Origin: Paracoccaceae bacterium
Lineage (GTDB): Bacteria > Pseudomonadota > Alphaproteobacteria > Rhodobacterales > Rhodobacteraceae
DNA length: 64,000 bases
NCBI GenBank assembly: GCA_023383015.1
Contig: JAHDXW010000008.1
Span: 1 to 64,000 of the forward strand
Direction: 5' to 3'
Made by a program: the position numbers and the translations under genes. Under the pieces are notes generated by a model, which was given only the letters and a program-made list of their open reading frames with translations, did not search any database and was not told where the DNA came from. Positions 26,151 to 33,251 of the stretch are shown piece by piece; positions within the stretch are counted from its first letter, which is position 1; the number at the start of each line of letters is the position of its first letter.

Positions 26151-27773
26151 TCAGGCCGACACCTGCTCGCGCAGGATCGAGGCCGTCATCGACAGCATCA
26201 GGTAGATGCCGCCGAAGATCAAGAAGGCCAGCGCGGTGTTCTCGAAGGCGCGCGGGTAGGTGGCGGCGTCGGGCGCCACCGGGCTGACGCCGAGCGACAG
26301 ATAGCGCACCTGCCGGCCGGCCTCGATGCGCGCCGCCTCGAGCTGCTGGAGCGCCTGGGCCAGCATCATCTGCCGGGTCTGCACGTCGGCCTGGGCGATC
26401 AGCAGCTCGCCCTGCACCCGCGCCACCGAGGCCCCGTCGTCGCTGTCCTGCGTCAGCCGGCCGCGCAGCGTGGCGATCTCGCGCTCGAGGTTGGCGATGC
26501 GGCGCTGGATCGGCTCGGTGCGGGCGCGGTTGGGGTTGGGGTTGGCCAGCATCTCCTCGAGGATCAGCCGCTGCTGGGTGAGCTCGGTCTCGAGCGCGGT
26601 GATCTGGGCGGTCAGGAGTCCGACCTCGACCTCGCTCGACAGCATCCGGTACTGCTCCTGCAGCTCGACAACCCGGCGCTGGGCCTCGATCAGCCGCTGC
26701 TCGGCCTCCTCGTAGCTGGACCGCGCGCCGCGCATCTGGTCCTCGCGCAGCCGCTGGGTCAGCCGGTCGACCACCTCCTCGGCATAGCCGATCAGGGCCC
26801 GCGAGAAGGCGGCGCTGACGGCGGGATCGGCGGCGGTCACCTCCATCTTGATGATCCCCTCGGTGGGGTCGTAGCCGATGCGGACGTTGCGCTGGTAGAG
26901 CCGGTAGGCATCCTCGTTGGTGGCCGCGGGGTCGAGCCGCTGGATCGGGTCGATCGCCGGCTGGGCGAAATGGGCCTTGAAGCCGTGGTCGGCGTCCAGC
27001 CGCAGCATCGCGTCGCGCGAGGTCAGGTAGCTCTGGACGGTGATCGAATCCTGCTGGGAGGCGAAGGCGGTGCCCGAGAACAGCCCGCCCAGCTGCGCGC
27101 CGCCCTGGGGCGAGGCCTGCTGGATCACGAACTCGGACCTGGTGGCGTAGAGGGGCGTCGCCACGACATGGTAGTAGTAGCCCGCCAGCAGCGTCGGCAG
27201 GAAGACGAACACCGCCAGCCGGGCAAGCAGGAGCAGCGAGCGGCGGCGGCGGCGGCGGGCGATGTCGCGCTGGATCTCGAGGATCCCCTCGGCCCGGGCC
27301 TGCGGGGCGGGGCGCGCGGGGGCCTGGCCGACGGCCGGCGGGGGGGCCGGCCGGCGGGTCTGGGGCAGCTGGATCGGCGCCTCGCCGGCCTCGGCCGCGT
27401 CGGCGGCAAGCCGGCCGTCGCTGGCGACAAGCTCAAGCAGGCTCGTGTGCTGGAAGGGGTCGATGCCGCGGGCGCGCAGCCTGTCCACCGCCTCGAGGTC
27501 GGTGGCGGCCTCGATGCCGTGGCGCAGGGCAAGCCGGCGGGCGAGGCGCAGCTGGCGTGCCGTTGGCGCACCCTCCGCGCCGGTGGCCGCCGGGCCGCCG
27601 GCAGTGGCGAAGGGGCCGGGCCCGAAACCGTCGTGGCCGGTGGCGAAGGGCAGTGCGTCGGCCACGGGCTCGGCCGGCCGCGGCCCGGCGGCGGGCGGCC
27701 CGTCGCCGGCCCCGGGGCCCGGCCCGCCGGCGCGGCGGAAGCGGAAGCGGCTAGCCCTGGGTTTGCTGGTCAT
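26151..27773 (-). CDS. kpsE: Capsule polysaccharide export inner-membrane protein (KpsE/RkpR type)
   Basis: 540 residues. Residues 1-160 are Pro/Ala-rich and cytoplasmic with a helical patch (ARQLRLARRLALRHGIEAATD); an Arg block and a first membrane helix (LLLLARLAVFVFLPTLLAGYYY) follow. Then comes the Wzz/KpsE periplasmic region (PLYATRSEFVIQQ, SQQDSITVQSYLTSRDAMLRLD), a long coiled coil (about 350-480) and a second helix (TALAFLIFGGIYLMLSMT). It is a polysaccharide co-polymerase/adaptor of the ABC capsule exporter. The N-terminal extension is longer than in E. coli KpsE. The start overlaps the kpsT stop by 23 bases. Confidence 0.85.
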   Translation of the reverse strand: MTSKPRASRFRFRRAGGPGPGAGDGPPAAGPRPAEPVADALPFATGHDGFGPGPFATAGGPAATGAEGAPTARQLRLARRLALRHGIEAATDLEAVDRLRARGIDPFQHTSLLELVASDGRLAADAAEAGEAPIQLPQTRRPAPPPAVGQAPARPAPQARAEGILEIQRDIARRRRRRSLLLLARLAVFVFLPTLLAGYYYHVVATPLYATRSEFVIQQASPQGGAQLGGLFSGTAFASQQDSITVQSYLTSRDAMLRLDADHGFKAHFAQPAIDPIQRLDPAATNEDAYRLYQRNVRIGYDPTEGIIKMEVTAADPAVSAAFSRALIGYAEEVVDRLTQRLREDQMRGARSSYEEAEQRLIEAQRRVVELQEQYRMLSSEVEVGLLTAQITALETELTQQRLILEEMLANPNPNRARTEPIQRRIANLEREIATLRGRLTQDSDDGASVARVQGELLIAQADVQTRQMMLAQALQQLEAARIEAGRQVRYLSLGVSPVAPDAATYPRAFENTALAFLIFGGIYLMLSMTASILREQVSA

Positions 27774-28410
27774 AATGCGCCTTCGCCTCGTCCAGGGTGT
27801 CGAACATCAGTAGCTTGCCGTCGCGCAGGACCGCCGCCGAGCGGCAGAACTTGGCCAGCGTCTCGGCCTGGTGCGAGACCACCACGACCGTGGCCTCGGC
27901 CAGCCGCTCGCGCAGGATCTCGCCGGCCTTGCGGTTGAAGACGACGTCGGTGGTCGACGGCATGCCCTCGTCGATCAGGTAGATGTCGAAGTCGATCGCC
28001 AGCATCAGCGCGAAGGCGAAGCGCGCCCGCATGCCCTGGCTGTAGGTCCCCACCGGCATGTCGAAATATTCGCCGATGTCGGCCAGCCAGCGGCCGAAGG
28101 CCTCGACATAGTCGGGGTCGAGCCCGTAGAGGCGGGCGATGTAGCGGGCGTTCTCGGTGCCGCTGTGGCGGCTGACGACCCCGCCCATGAAGCCCAGCGG
28201 AAATGACACCCGGCAGCCGCGGCGGACCTCGCCCTCGTCGGGCTTCTCCAGACCGCACATCATGTTGATGATTGTTGTCTTGCCGGCGCCGTTGGGGGCC
28301 AGGACCCCGAGCGACCGGCCGAGGTCGACCCGGAACGAGGCCCGGTCGAGGATCACCTTGCGCCGGACCCCCGTCCAGAAGGACTTGCTGACGTTCACGA
28401 ACTCCAGCAT
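27751..28410 (-). CDS. kpsT: Capsule polysaccharide export ATP-binding protein
   Basis: 219 residues from the ATG at 28410, which matches the family start MLEFVNVSKSF; an in-frame GTG at 28425 is possible. Walker A LAPNGAGKTT, signature YSQGMRAR (the KpsT/Wzt-type variant), Walker B DIYLIDEGM and switch His VVVSHQ are all present. Energises export of lipid-linked capsule through a KpsM permease, but no kpsM lies next to it: the gene upstream is an ArsP-type permease. It forms an overlapping unit with kpsE and kdsA. Confidence 0.92.
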   Translation of the reverse strand: MLEFVNVSKSFWTGVRRKVILDRASFRVDLGRSLGVLAPNGAGKTTIINMMCGLEKPDEGEVRRGCRVSFPLGFMGGVVSRHSGTENARYIARLYGLDPDYVEAFGRWLADIGEYFDMPVGTYSQGMRARFAFALMLAIDFDIYLIDEGMPSTTDVVFNRKAGEILRERLAEATVVVVSHQAETLAKFCRSAAVLRDGKLLMFDTLDEAKAHYDQQTQG

Positions 28411-28513
28411 CGCACTGCCCGGCACGCCCCGATCACGGCCCGTTCTCCCCGCAAGCCTGCCGCTCCGGGCTAGGGCATCTTCGTTAACAACCCACCCTGC
28501 ACGGGCTTTCCGG

Positions 28514-28545
28514 CGACATTATGTCGATTTTGCCGCGTTTCCCAA
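28514..28545 (-). promoter_or_regulatory. Predicted promoter and palindrome upstream of kpsT
   Basis: Minus strand -35 TTGGGA (28540-28545), 16-base spacer, -10 CATAAT (28518-28523). The 13-base palindrome CGACATTATGTCG (28514-28526) covers the -10 and is a good candidate operator. The leader to the kpsT ATG would be about 100 bases. The region is AT-rich relative to its surroundings. Confidence 0.45.
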
Positions 28546-28564
28546 TCAATCCGGCGCCATCGCC

Positions 28565-28600
28565 GGGGCAGGGGCAGGGGCAGGGGCAGGGGCAGGGGCA
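28565..28600. repeat. (GGGGCA)6 tandem repeat
   Basis: Six perfect copies of GGGGCA on the plus strand, followed by more G-runs to about 28616. It begins 20 bases upstream of the predicted kpsT -35 and lies in the 267-base gap between the ArsP-type gene and kpsT. Four-G runs at regular spacing can form G-quadruplexes, and hexamer tracts can change length by slippage. Confidence 0.9.
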
Positions 28601-28677
28601 GGAGCCGGGGAGGGGGTGGCGCCCCGGGGGGCAGGCGCCGGGGCCGGGCCGGCCGGGCGGCGCCGGCACCGGCGCTG

Positions 28678-29721
28678 TCAGGCCAGCATCGCCCAGCCGA
28701 GGCCGGCCGCCACCGCTCCCACCAGCGCAAGCCCGAGATAGAGCGCAAACACCCCCGGCCGCACCAGTGCCCAGACCGCCAGCGCTGCGGGAACCGAGGT
28801 CATCCCGCCGGCGACCACGAAGGCCATCGCCGCGCCGGGCCCCATGCCCTGCGCCATCAGCCCCGCGACCAGCGGCACGGCGGCGTAGCCGTTCAGGTAG
28901 GCCGGCACCCCCGCCGCCGCCGCCGCCACCACCGTCAGCGCCCCGTCCCCGCCCAGCCAGCCCGCGATCGCGCCGGCCGGCAGATGCGCCAGCATCGCCG
29001 CCTCGACCAGATAGGCCAGCGCCAGCCAGCGGCCGAGAAACCAGAGGTTCTGCGCTGCCGTGGCGCCGAAGGTCGCAACCCGGGCGGGCTCGCGCCAGAA
29101 GGCCCAGACCGCGGTGCCGGGGAAGGCCGTGCGCGGGCGGCTGCAGCAGCCTGTCGCCGGGGACCGGGCGCGCAGGGGCTCGGCAAGCAGGCCGCGGCCC
29201 GCCAGCGCCCGCACCGCGGCCCCGCCGCCAACCCCGATCGCGACCGCGGCGACGGTCTTGGCAACGGCGAAGCCCGTGCCCAGAACGCCGGCGGTGAACA
29301 GGAACATCGCCGGGTCCATCAGGGGCGAGGCGAGCCAGAAGGCCATCACCGCCGACAGCGGCGCGCCCATGGCCAGCAGCGCAGCGACGAAGGGGATCAC
29401 CTGGCAGGAGCAGAACGGGGCCAGCGCCCCGGCCGCCGCCGCCATCACGATCATCCACCCCTCGCGGCCGCGGAAGGCGCGGCCGACCAGCGCCTCCGCG
29501 CCCGCCGCCCGGACCCACGCCAGCGCCAGCGTTGCGGCCACAAGCACCGGCAGCGTGGCGGCGAAGGCGCCCGCGGCCGCGCCGATGGTCGCCTTGACGC
29601 CACCGGGATCGGCCAGGGCCATCGCCGCGACAAGCGCGGCGATGGCTGCCAGCACGCCGTCGATGCGGCGCAGCGGGCTGGTGCGCAAGGGCGGCGCTGC
29701 GCGGCGGACGGTCTCAGCCAT
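28678..29721 (-). CDS. ArsP_1/DUF318 family permease
   Basis: 347 residues from the ATG at 29721 (the longer frame is the arsR shadow). Eight or so hydrophobic helices. PFCSCQVIPFVAALLAMGAPLSAVMAF and SPLMDPAMFLFTAGVLG are the family signature, including the conserved Cys pair CSC seen in ArsP permeases that export trivalent organoarsenicals. A second cysteine cluster, TGCCSRP, lies in the central loop. The ATG overlaps the stop of the ArsR-type gene by 8 bases, which supports a metal(loid)-responsive efflux pair; the actual substrate is not proven. Confidence 0.85.
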   Translation of the reverse strand: MAETVRRAAPPLRTSPLRRIDGVLAAIAALVAAMALADPGGVKATIGAAAGAFAATLPVLVAATLALAWVRAAGAEALVGRAFRGREGWMIVMAAAAGALAPFCSCQVIPFVAALLAMGAPLSAVMAFWLASPLMDPAMFLFTAGVLGTGFAVAKTVAAVAIGVGGGAAVRALAGRGLLAEPLRARSPATGCCSRPRTAFPGTAVWAFWREPARVATFGATAAQNLWFLGRWLALAYLVEAAMLAHLPAGAIAGWLGGDGALTVVAAAAAGVPAYLNGYAAVPLVAGLMAQGMGPGAAMAFVVAGGMTSVPAALAVWALVRPGVFALYLGLALVGAVAAGLGWAMLA

Positions 29722-30067
29722 CGGCGGTCTCCTCGGCGGAATGGGCGGCGGGGCCGGGCCGCGGGCAGTCCGCACAGCACTCGGCCAGGAGGAAATCCGA
29801 CAGCGCCCGGATCGCCGCGGTGTCGGCCCGGCAGATCGCGGCGCGCCCGCGGCGGGTGCGCACGACGAGGCCCGCGCGCACCAGGGCAGCGACATGATGG
29901 GTCAGCGTCGCACCGGACAGACCGCAGCGCCCGCCAAGCTCGCCGACGGCAAGCCCGGCCGGGGCAGCGCGCACCAGCGCGCGCAGCACCGCCAGCCGCG
30001 GGCCCGAGCCAAGGGCGGCGAAGGCAGTGGCGGCGGCGGCGGAAAGGGGTGAGTCGGGTATCATCAT
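29714..30067 (-). CDS. ArsR-family metalloregulator
   Basis: 117 residues. The winged helix GPRLAVLRALVRA...LAVGELGGRCGLSGATLTHHVAALVRAGLV is typical ArsR/SmtB; the C-terminus carries a cysteine cluster (LLAECCADCP), a likely metal or arsenite site placed differently from the alpha3 ELCVCDL motif. It would repress itself and the downstream permease, derepressing on metal binding. ATGs at 30067 and 30064 have no ribosome-binding site and abut the predicted -10, so the mRNA is probably leaderless. Confidence 0.85.
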   Translation of the reverse strand: MMIPDSPLSAAAATAFAALGSGPRLAVLRALVRAAPAGLAVGELGGRCGLSGATLTHHVAALVRAGLVVRTRRGRAAICRADTAAIRALSDFLLAECCADCPRPGPAAHSAEETADG

Positions 30068-30098
30068 TCTATATTTCTAAAAATGTCGAAATTTTCAA
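30068..30098 (-). promoter_or_regulatory. ArsR operon promoter/operator
   Basis: An AT-rich island in very GC-rich DNA. Minus strand -35 TTGAAA (30093-30098) with -10 AATATA (30070-30075), spacer 17. Overlapping inverted repeats ATTTC-N10-GAAAT (30073-30092) and AAAAT-N6-ATTTT (30080-30095) lie between them, as expected for an ArsR operator. Confidence 0.5.
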
Positions 30099-30187
30099 GC
30101 CCCCGCTGCACCGCACCTCTCCCGCGCCTCCCGGCGACCGCCGCGGGGTGGCTTTTCGCCGCCGCGATCCTGGCCTAGGTGAGGGGA

Positions 30188-30826
30188 ATGGACACCGCCC
30201 CCGCCACCGCAACCCCTGCCGTCCCGCCGGGCCGAGCCGGCGCGCTGGCAGCGGCCATCGCCGCCTGCCGGCTCTGCGCGGCCGAATTCGCCGCCACCGC
30301 CACCGCCCATGCGCCGCGGCCGGTGGTCTGGTTCCGCCCCTCCGCGCGCGTCCTGATCGCCGGCCAGGCGCCGGGGCTGCGCGTCCACCGCCTGGGCGAG
30401 CCGTTCCGCGACCCCTCGGGCGACCGGCTGCGCGCCTGGCTCGGTCTCGACGAGGCCACCTTCTACGATCGCGACCGCATCGCCATCGTGCCGATGGCGT
30501 TCTGCTTTCCGGGCTACGACGCGCGGGGCGCCGACCTGCCGCCGCCACCGCGCTGCGCGGCCAGTTGGCGGTCAGAGGTGATGGCGGCGCTGCCCGGGCT
30601 GCAGCTGTCGATCCTCGTCGGCGGCCATGCCATCGGCTGGCACCTCGGGCGGCGCATCCCCGTCGCCGCGGCGGTGCGCGACTGGCGGCGCCACGCGCCG
30701 GCGGCGTTTCCGCTGCCCCATCCCTCCTGGCGCAACAGCGGCTGGCTGGGGCGCAACCCCTGGATGGAGGCCGAACTCCTGCCCGCGCTCAGGACGCGGC
30801 TGGCAGCGGTGCTCGCCGGTGGATGA
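30188..30826 (+). CDS. Uracil-DNA glycosylase superfamily protein
   Basis: 212 residues; ATG 30188 directly follows GAGGGG. Fits the COG1573-type fold: VLIAGQAPGLRVHRLGEPF (motif 1, GQAPG), FDRDRIAIVPM-like YDRDRIAIVPMAFCFPG, LSILVGGHAIGWHL, and motif 2 LPHPSWRNSGWLGRNPW. The N-terminal CRLC pair is only part of the Fe-S cysteine set of family 4 enzymes, so this is probably the cluster-free subfamily. Expected to act on uracil or another damaged base in DNA; activity not certain. The SseB-domain gene overlaps its stop by 8 bases. Confidence 0.82.
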   Translation: MDTAPATATPAVPPGRAGALAAAIAACRLCAAEFAATATAHAPRPVVWFRPSARVLIAGQAPGLRVHRLGEPFRDPSGDRLRAWLGLDEATFYDRDRIAIVPMAFCFPGYDARGADLPPPPRCAASWRSEVMAALPGLQLSILVGGHAIGWHLGRRIPVAAAVRDWRRHAPAAFPLPHPSWRNSGWLGRNPWMEAELLPALRTRLAAVLAGG

Positions 30827-31619
30827 AACCACGCCCCTCGACCGCGCCCATGCCGCCATGGCCGCCGCGCCCGAGGACGAGGTGCCGCGGCGCGCCTTCC
30901 ACGCCTGCCTGGCGTCAACCGAGCTTTACCTTCTTCTCGCCCGCGAGGCCGGCGGCGGCAGCATCGAGCCGCGCGTCTTCCCCCTCGGCGACGGACCGGT
31001 GGTGCTGGCCTTCGACAGCGAGGAGCGGCTGGCCGGCTTCGCCGGCGCGCCGGCGCCCTATGCGGCGCTGCCGGGGCGGGTGCTGGCGGCGCTGATCGCC
31101 GGCCACGGGCTGGCGCTGGGGCTCAACCTCGATGTCGCGCCCTCGGCCGTGCTGCTGCCGCCCGAGGCCGTCGACTGGGTCGCCGCGACACTTGCCGCGG
31201 CCGCGGAGGCCGCACCCGCGCCGCCGCCCGAACCCGCCGCGCTGGGGCCCGCCCCGGCCCTGCAGCCGCTCCTCGCGGGGCTCCTCGACCGGGCGCTGGC
31301 CGGCGCGGCCGGCCTTGCCGCCTGGGCCGCCATGGCGGGCGGACCGGGGGGGCGCCTGGTCGTCGGCGTGGTCGGGGCGCGCCCGGGGGTCGAGGGGCCG
31401 CTCGCCCGCGCCCTTGCCGAGGCCGCGGCCTTCGCCGGCGCACCCCTGCCTGCGGTCGTCTTCGCCGCCGAGGGCAGCCCGCTCGCCGGCCGCCTCGACG
31501 CCCTCGGGCCGCGCCGCGGCCTCGCGCCGCCGACGCGCCCCCCTGCGCCCGGTCCCGCCGGCCCCGAACCGACCCGCCCGCCCATCCTGCGGCCCCGCGG
31601 CGGTCGTGGGGTAACATGA
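30819..31619 (+). CDS. SseB N-terminal domain protein
   Basis: 266 residues from GTG 30819, overlapping the glycosylase gene by 8 bases; the frame has no ATG nearby. Residues 5-125 match the SseB domain (TPLDRAHAAMAAAPEDEVPRRAFHACLASTELYLLL, VVLAFDSEERLAGFAG, GLALGLNLDVAPSAVLLPPEAVDWV). The C-terminal half is Ala/Pro/Gly-rich, ending in a Pro-rich tail. Despite the name, this domain is found in many non-pathogens and its role is unknown. Confidence 0.78.
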   Translation: MDETTPLDRAHAAMAAAPEDEVPRRAFHACLASTELYLLLAREAGGGSIEPRVFPLGDGPVVLAFDSEERLAGFAGAPAPYAALPGRVLAALIAGHGLALGLNLDVAPSAVLLPPEAVDWVAATLAAAAEAAPAPPPEPAALGPAPALQPLLAGLLDRALAGAAGLAAWAAMAGGPGGRLVVGVVGARPGVEGPLARALAEAAAFAGAPLPAVVFAAEGSPLAGRLDALGPRRGLAPPTRPPAPGPAGPEPTRPPILRPRGGRGVT

Positions 31620-31682
31620 TACCGCATCCGCAAGCCGCTTGTTGGCAACGGGAAATCCGCGTGCAAATCGCACCCCGGGTGC

Positions 31683-31710
31683 TTGACAGCGCCGCGCCAC
31701 GGGGTAGAAG
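31683..31710 (+). promoter_or_regulatory. Predicted rplM-rpsI promoter
   Basis: Consensus -35 TTGACA (31683-31688), 16-base spacer, -10 TAGAAG (31705-31710), 50 bases before the rplM ATG. A perfect -35 with a G-containing -10 is typical of strong housekeeping promoters in this group. Confidence 0.6.
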
Positions 31711-31761
31711 CGCGCATTCCGGGCCGCCCGCGGCGGCCCCCCTCCCACCCGGGGAACCGCG

Positions 31762-32226
31762 ATGAAGACCTTTTCCGCTCGACCGGCGGACATCGACAAG
31801 AAGTGGATCCTGATCGACGCCGAGGGCGTCGTCCTCGGCCGCCTCGCCTCGATCGTCGCCATGCGCCTGCGCGGCAAGCACAAGCCGACCTTCACCCCGC
31901 ACATGGACATGGGTGACAACGTCATCATCATCAACGCCGACAAGGTCCAGATGACGGGGCGCAAGCGCGACCAGAAGACCTACTACTGGCACACCGGCTA
32001 TCCCGGCGGCATCAAGGGCCGCACCGCCCGGCAGGTTCTCGAGGGCAAGCACCCCGAGCGTGTCGTCGTCAAGGCGGTTGAGCGGATGATCTCGCGCAAC
32101 CGCCTCGGCAAGCAACAGATGACCAACCTGCGCGTCTATGCCGGCGCCGAGCACCCCCATGTCGCCCAGCAGCCCGAGGTGCTGGACGTCAGGTCGATGA
32201 ACCCCAAGAACAGCCGGAGCGCCTGA
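31762..32226 (+). CDS. rplM: 50S ribosomal protein L13
   Basis: 154 residues, normal length. [59 protein letters not shown], and [29 protein letters not shown] are unmistakable L13. One of the earliest proteins to bind 23S rRNA. It forms the universal rplM-rpsI operon with the next gene two bases downstream; L13 commonly autoregulates this operon at translation. Confidence 0.98.
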   Translation: MKTFSARPADIDKKWILIDAEGVVLGRLASIVAMRLRGKHKPTFTPHMDMGDNVIIINADKVQMTGRKRDQKTYYWHTGYPGGIKGRTARQVLEGKHPERVVVKAVERMISRNRLGKQQMTNLRVYAGAEHPHVAQQPEVLDVRSMNPKNSRSA

Positions 32227-32228
32227 CC

Positions 32229-32735
32229 ATGGCCGACCAGATCCGTTCGCTCGACGGGCTGCGCGCCGCCGTCGCCCAGGCCGCGGCCGCCCCGGCCGCC
32301 GCAGTGGCGCCCGAGGCCGCGCCCGCCCGCAGGCCGGTGCGCGATGCCCTCGGCCGCAGCTACGCCACGGGCGCCCGCAAGGACGCCGTCGCCCGGGTGT
32401 GGATCAAGCCCGGCTCGGGCCGCGTCACCGTCAACGGCAAGGAGCTTGCGCTCTACTTCGCCCGCCCGGTGCTGCAGATGATCCTGCGCCAGCCGTTCCA
32501 GATCGCCGGCGTCGAGGGCCAGTTCGACGTCCTGGCCACCGTCAGGGGCGGCGGGCTCTCGGGCCAGGCCGGGGCGGTCAAGCACGGCATCTCCAAGGCC
32601 CTGCAGCTCTACGAGCCGACCCTGCGCCCGGCGCTGAAGGCGGCAGGCTTCCTCACCCGCGACGCCCGCGCGGTGGAGCGCAAGAAGTACGGCAAGCGCA
32701 AGGCCCGCCGCAGCTTCCAGTTCTCCAAGCGCTAA
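32229..32735 (+). CDS. rpsI: 30S ribosomal protein S9
   Basis: 168 residues, longer than the about 130 of E. coli because of an Ala-rich N-terminal extension of roughly 40 residues common in alphaproteobacteria. The core starts at [20 protein letters not shown] and ends [18 protein letters not shown], the basic tail that reaches the P-site tRNA. It follows rplM by two bases and is closed by a strong terminator. Confidence 0.98.
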   Translation: MADQIRSLDGLRAAVAQAAAAPAAAVAPEAAPARRPVRDALGRSYATGARKDAVARVWIKPGSGRVTVNGKELALYFARPVLQMILRQPFQIAGVEGQFDVLATVRGGGLSGQAGAVKHGISKALQLYEPTLRPALKAAGFLTRDARAVERKKYGKRKARRSFQFSKR

Positions 32736-32770
32736 GCGGGACGCTGCTGCGCAGGCAGATAACATATTGG

Positions 32771-32799
32771 AAAAGCTCCGGAAAGTTTCTGGAGCTTTT
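32771..32799 (+). terminator. Rho-independent terminator after rpsI
   Basis: AAAAGCTCC (32771-32779) and GGAGCTTTT (32791-32799) form a perfect 9-bp stem. The loop GGAAAGTTTCT itself extends pairing (GAAA/TTTC). Flanking A and T runs make it effective in both directions. It is the clearest intrinsic terminator in the window. Confidence 0.85.
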
Positions 32800-32884
32800 G
32801 CATTTCGGGCTTGCGGAAGATTGACAAGTCACTGATCGGCAGACAGTGCACCTCGCCGGGCCTTCACCTGTCTTGCAGGAAAGT

Positions 32885-33229
32885 GGCTCTGTTGCACAAA
32901 TCGGGTGATGGGCGGGCCTCCCCTTTCCCCGGACAGACCTACCCCGCGACCTCCGCGACGGGCGTGCCGAGCGCGGTGAAGCCGTTCGGGACGGCGACAC
33001 GGACCCGGAACTCCGCGACCAGACGGTCGAAGTCCCGGGCCGACAGGCGCTGACCCGGCAGCTAGACGCAGTGCATCCTTGTCCCGGCGCGGCTTCGGCG
33101 GTGATGTCCGCTCCATCGTCGCCAGATGTTCCGGCCGAGGCGCCTCGACGCGCGAAGCGCCTCGCTGCAGGCGATTGCACCGGGGGCGTCAAGCTTCCCG
33201 GGCTTCGCGTTCCTGCGGGGCGGCATGAT
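32885..33229. mobile_element. IS5-family remnant 1 (right end)
   Basis: Begins with a terminal inverted repeat GGCTCTGTTGCACAAATC (32885-32902) of the IS903/IS5 type and includes the last third of the transposase gene on the minus strand. The rest of the element, including the other terminus, is missing. It sits 86 bases after the rpsI terminator and marks the left edge of the accessory region. Confidence 0.75.
32939..33229 (-). pseudogene. IS5-family transposase, C-terminal fragment
   Basis: About 97 codons in one frame: IMPPRRNAKPGKLDAPGAIA, EALRASRRLGRNIWRRWSGH, then RSRAGTRMHCV, an in-frame TAG (33062-33064), and LPGQRLSARDFDRLVAEFRV ending FTALGTPVAEVAG. Intact relatives have the catalytic Glu in the RSxxET segment; here it reads RSRAGT, so the DDE triad is broken, besides the internal stop and the missing N-terminal two thirds. 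Inactive. Confidence 0.75.
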
Positions 33230-33251
33230 CGCGGCGCCCGCCGGGACCGCG

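Noticed and set aside
28565-28600. Possible CRISPR-like array
   Set aside because: A simple hexamer tandem repeat without spacers; no cas genes in the window.
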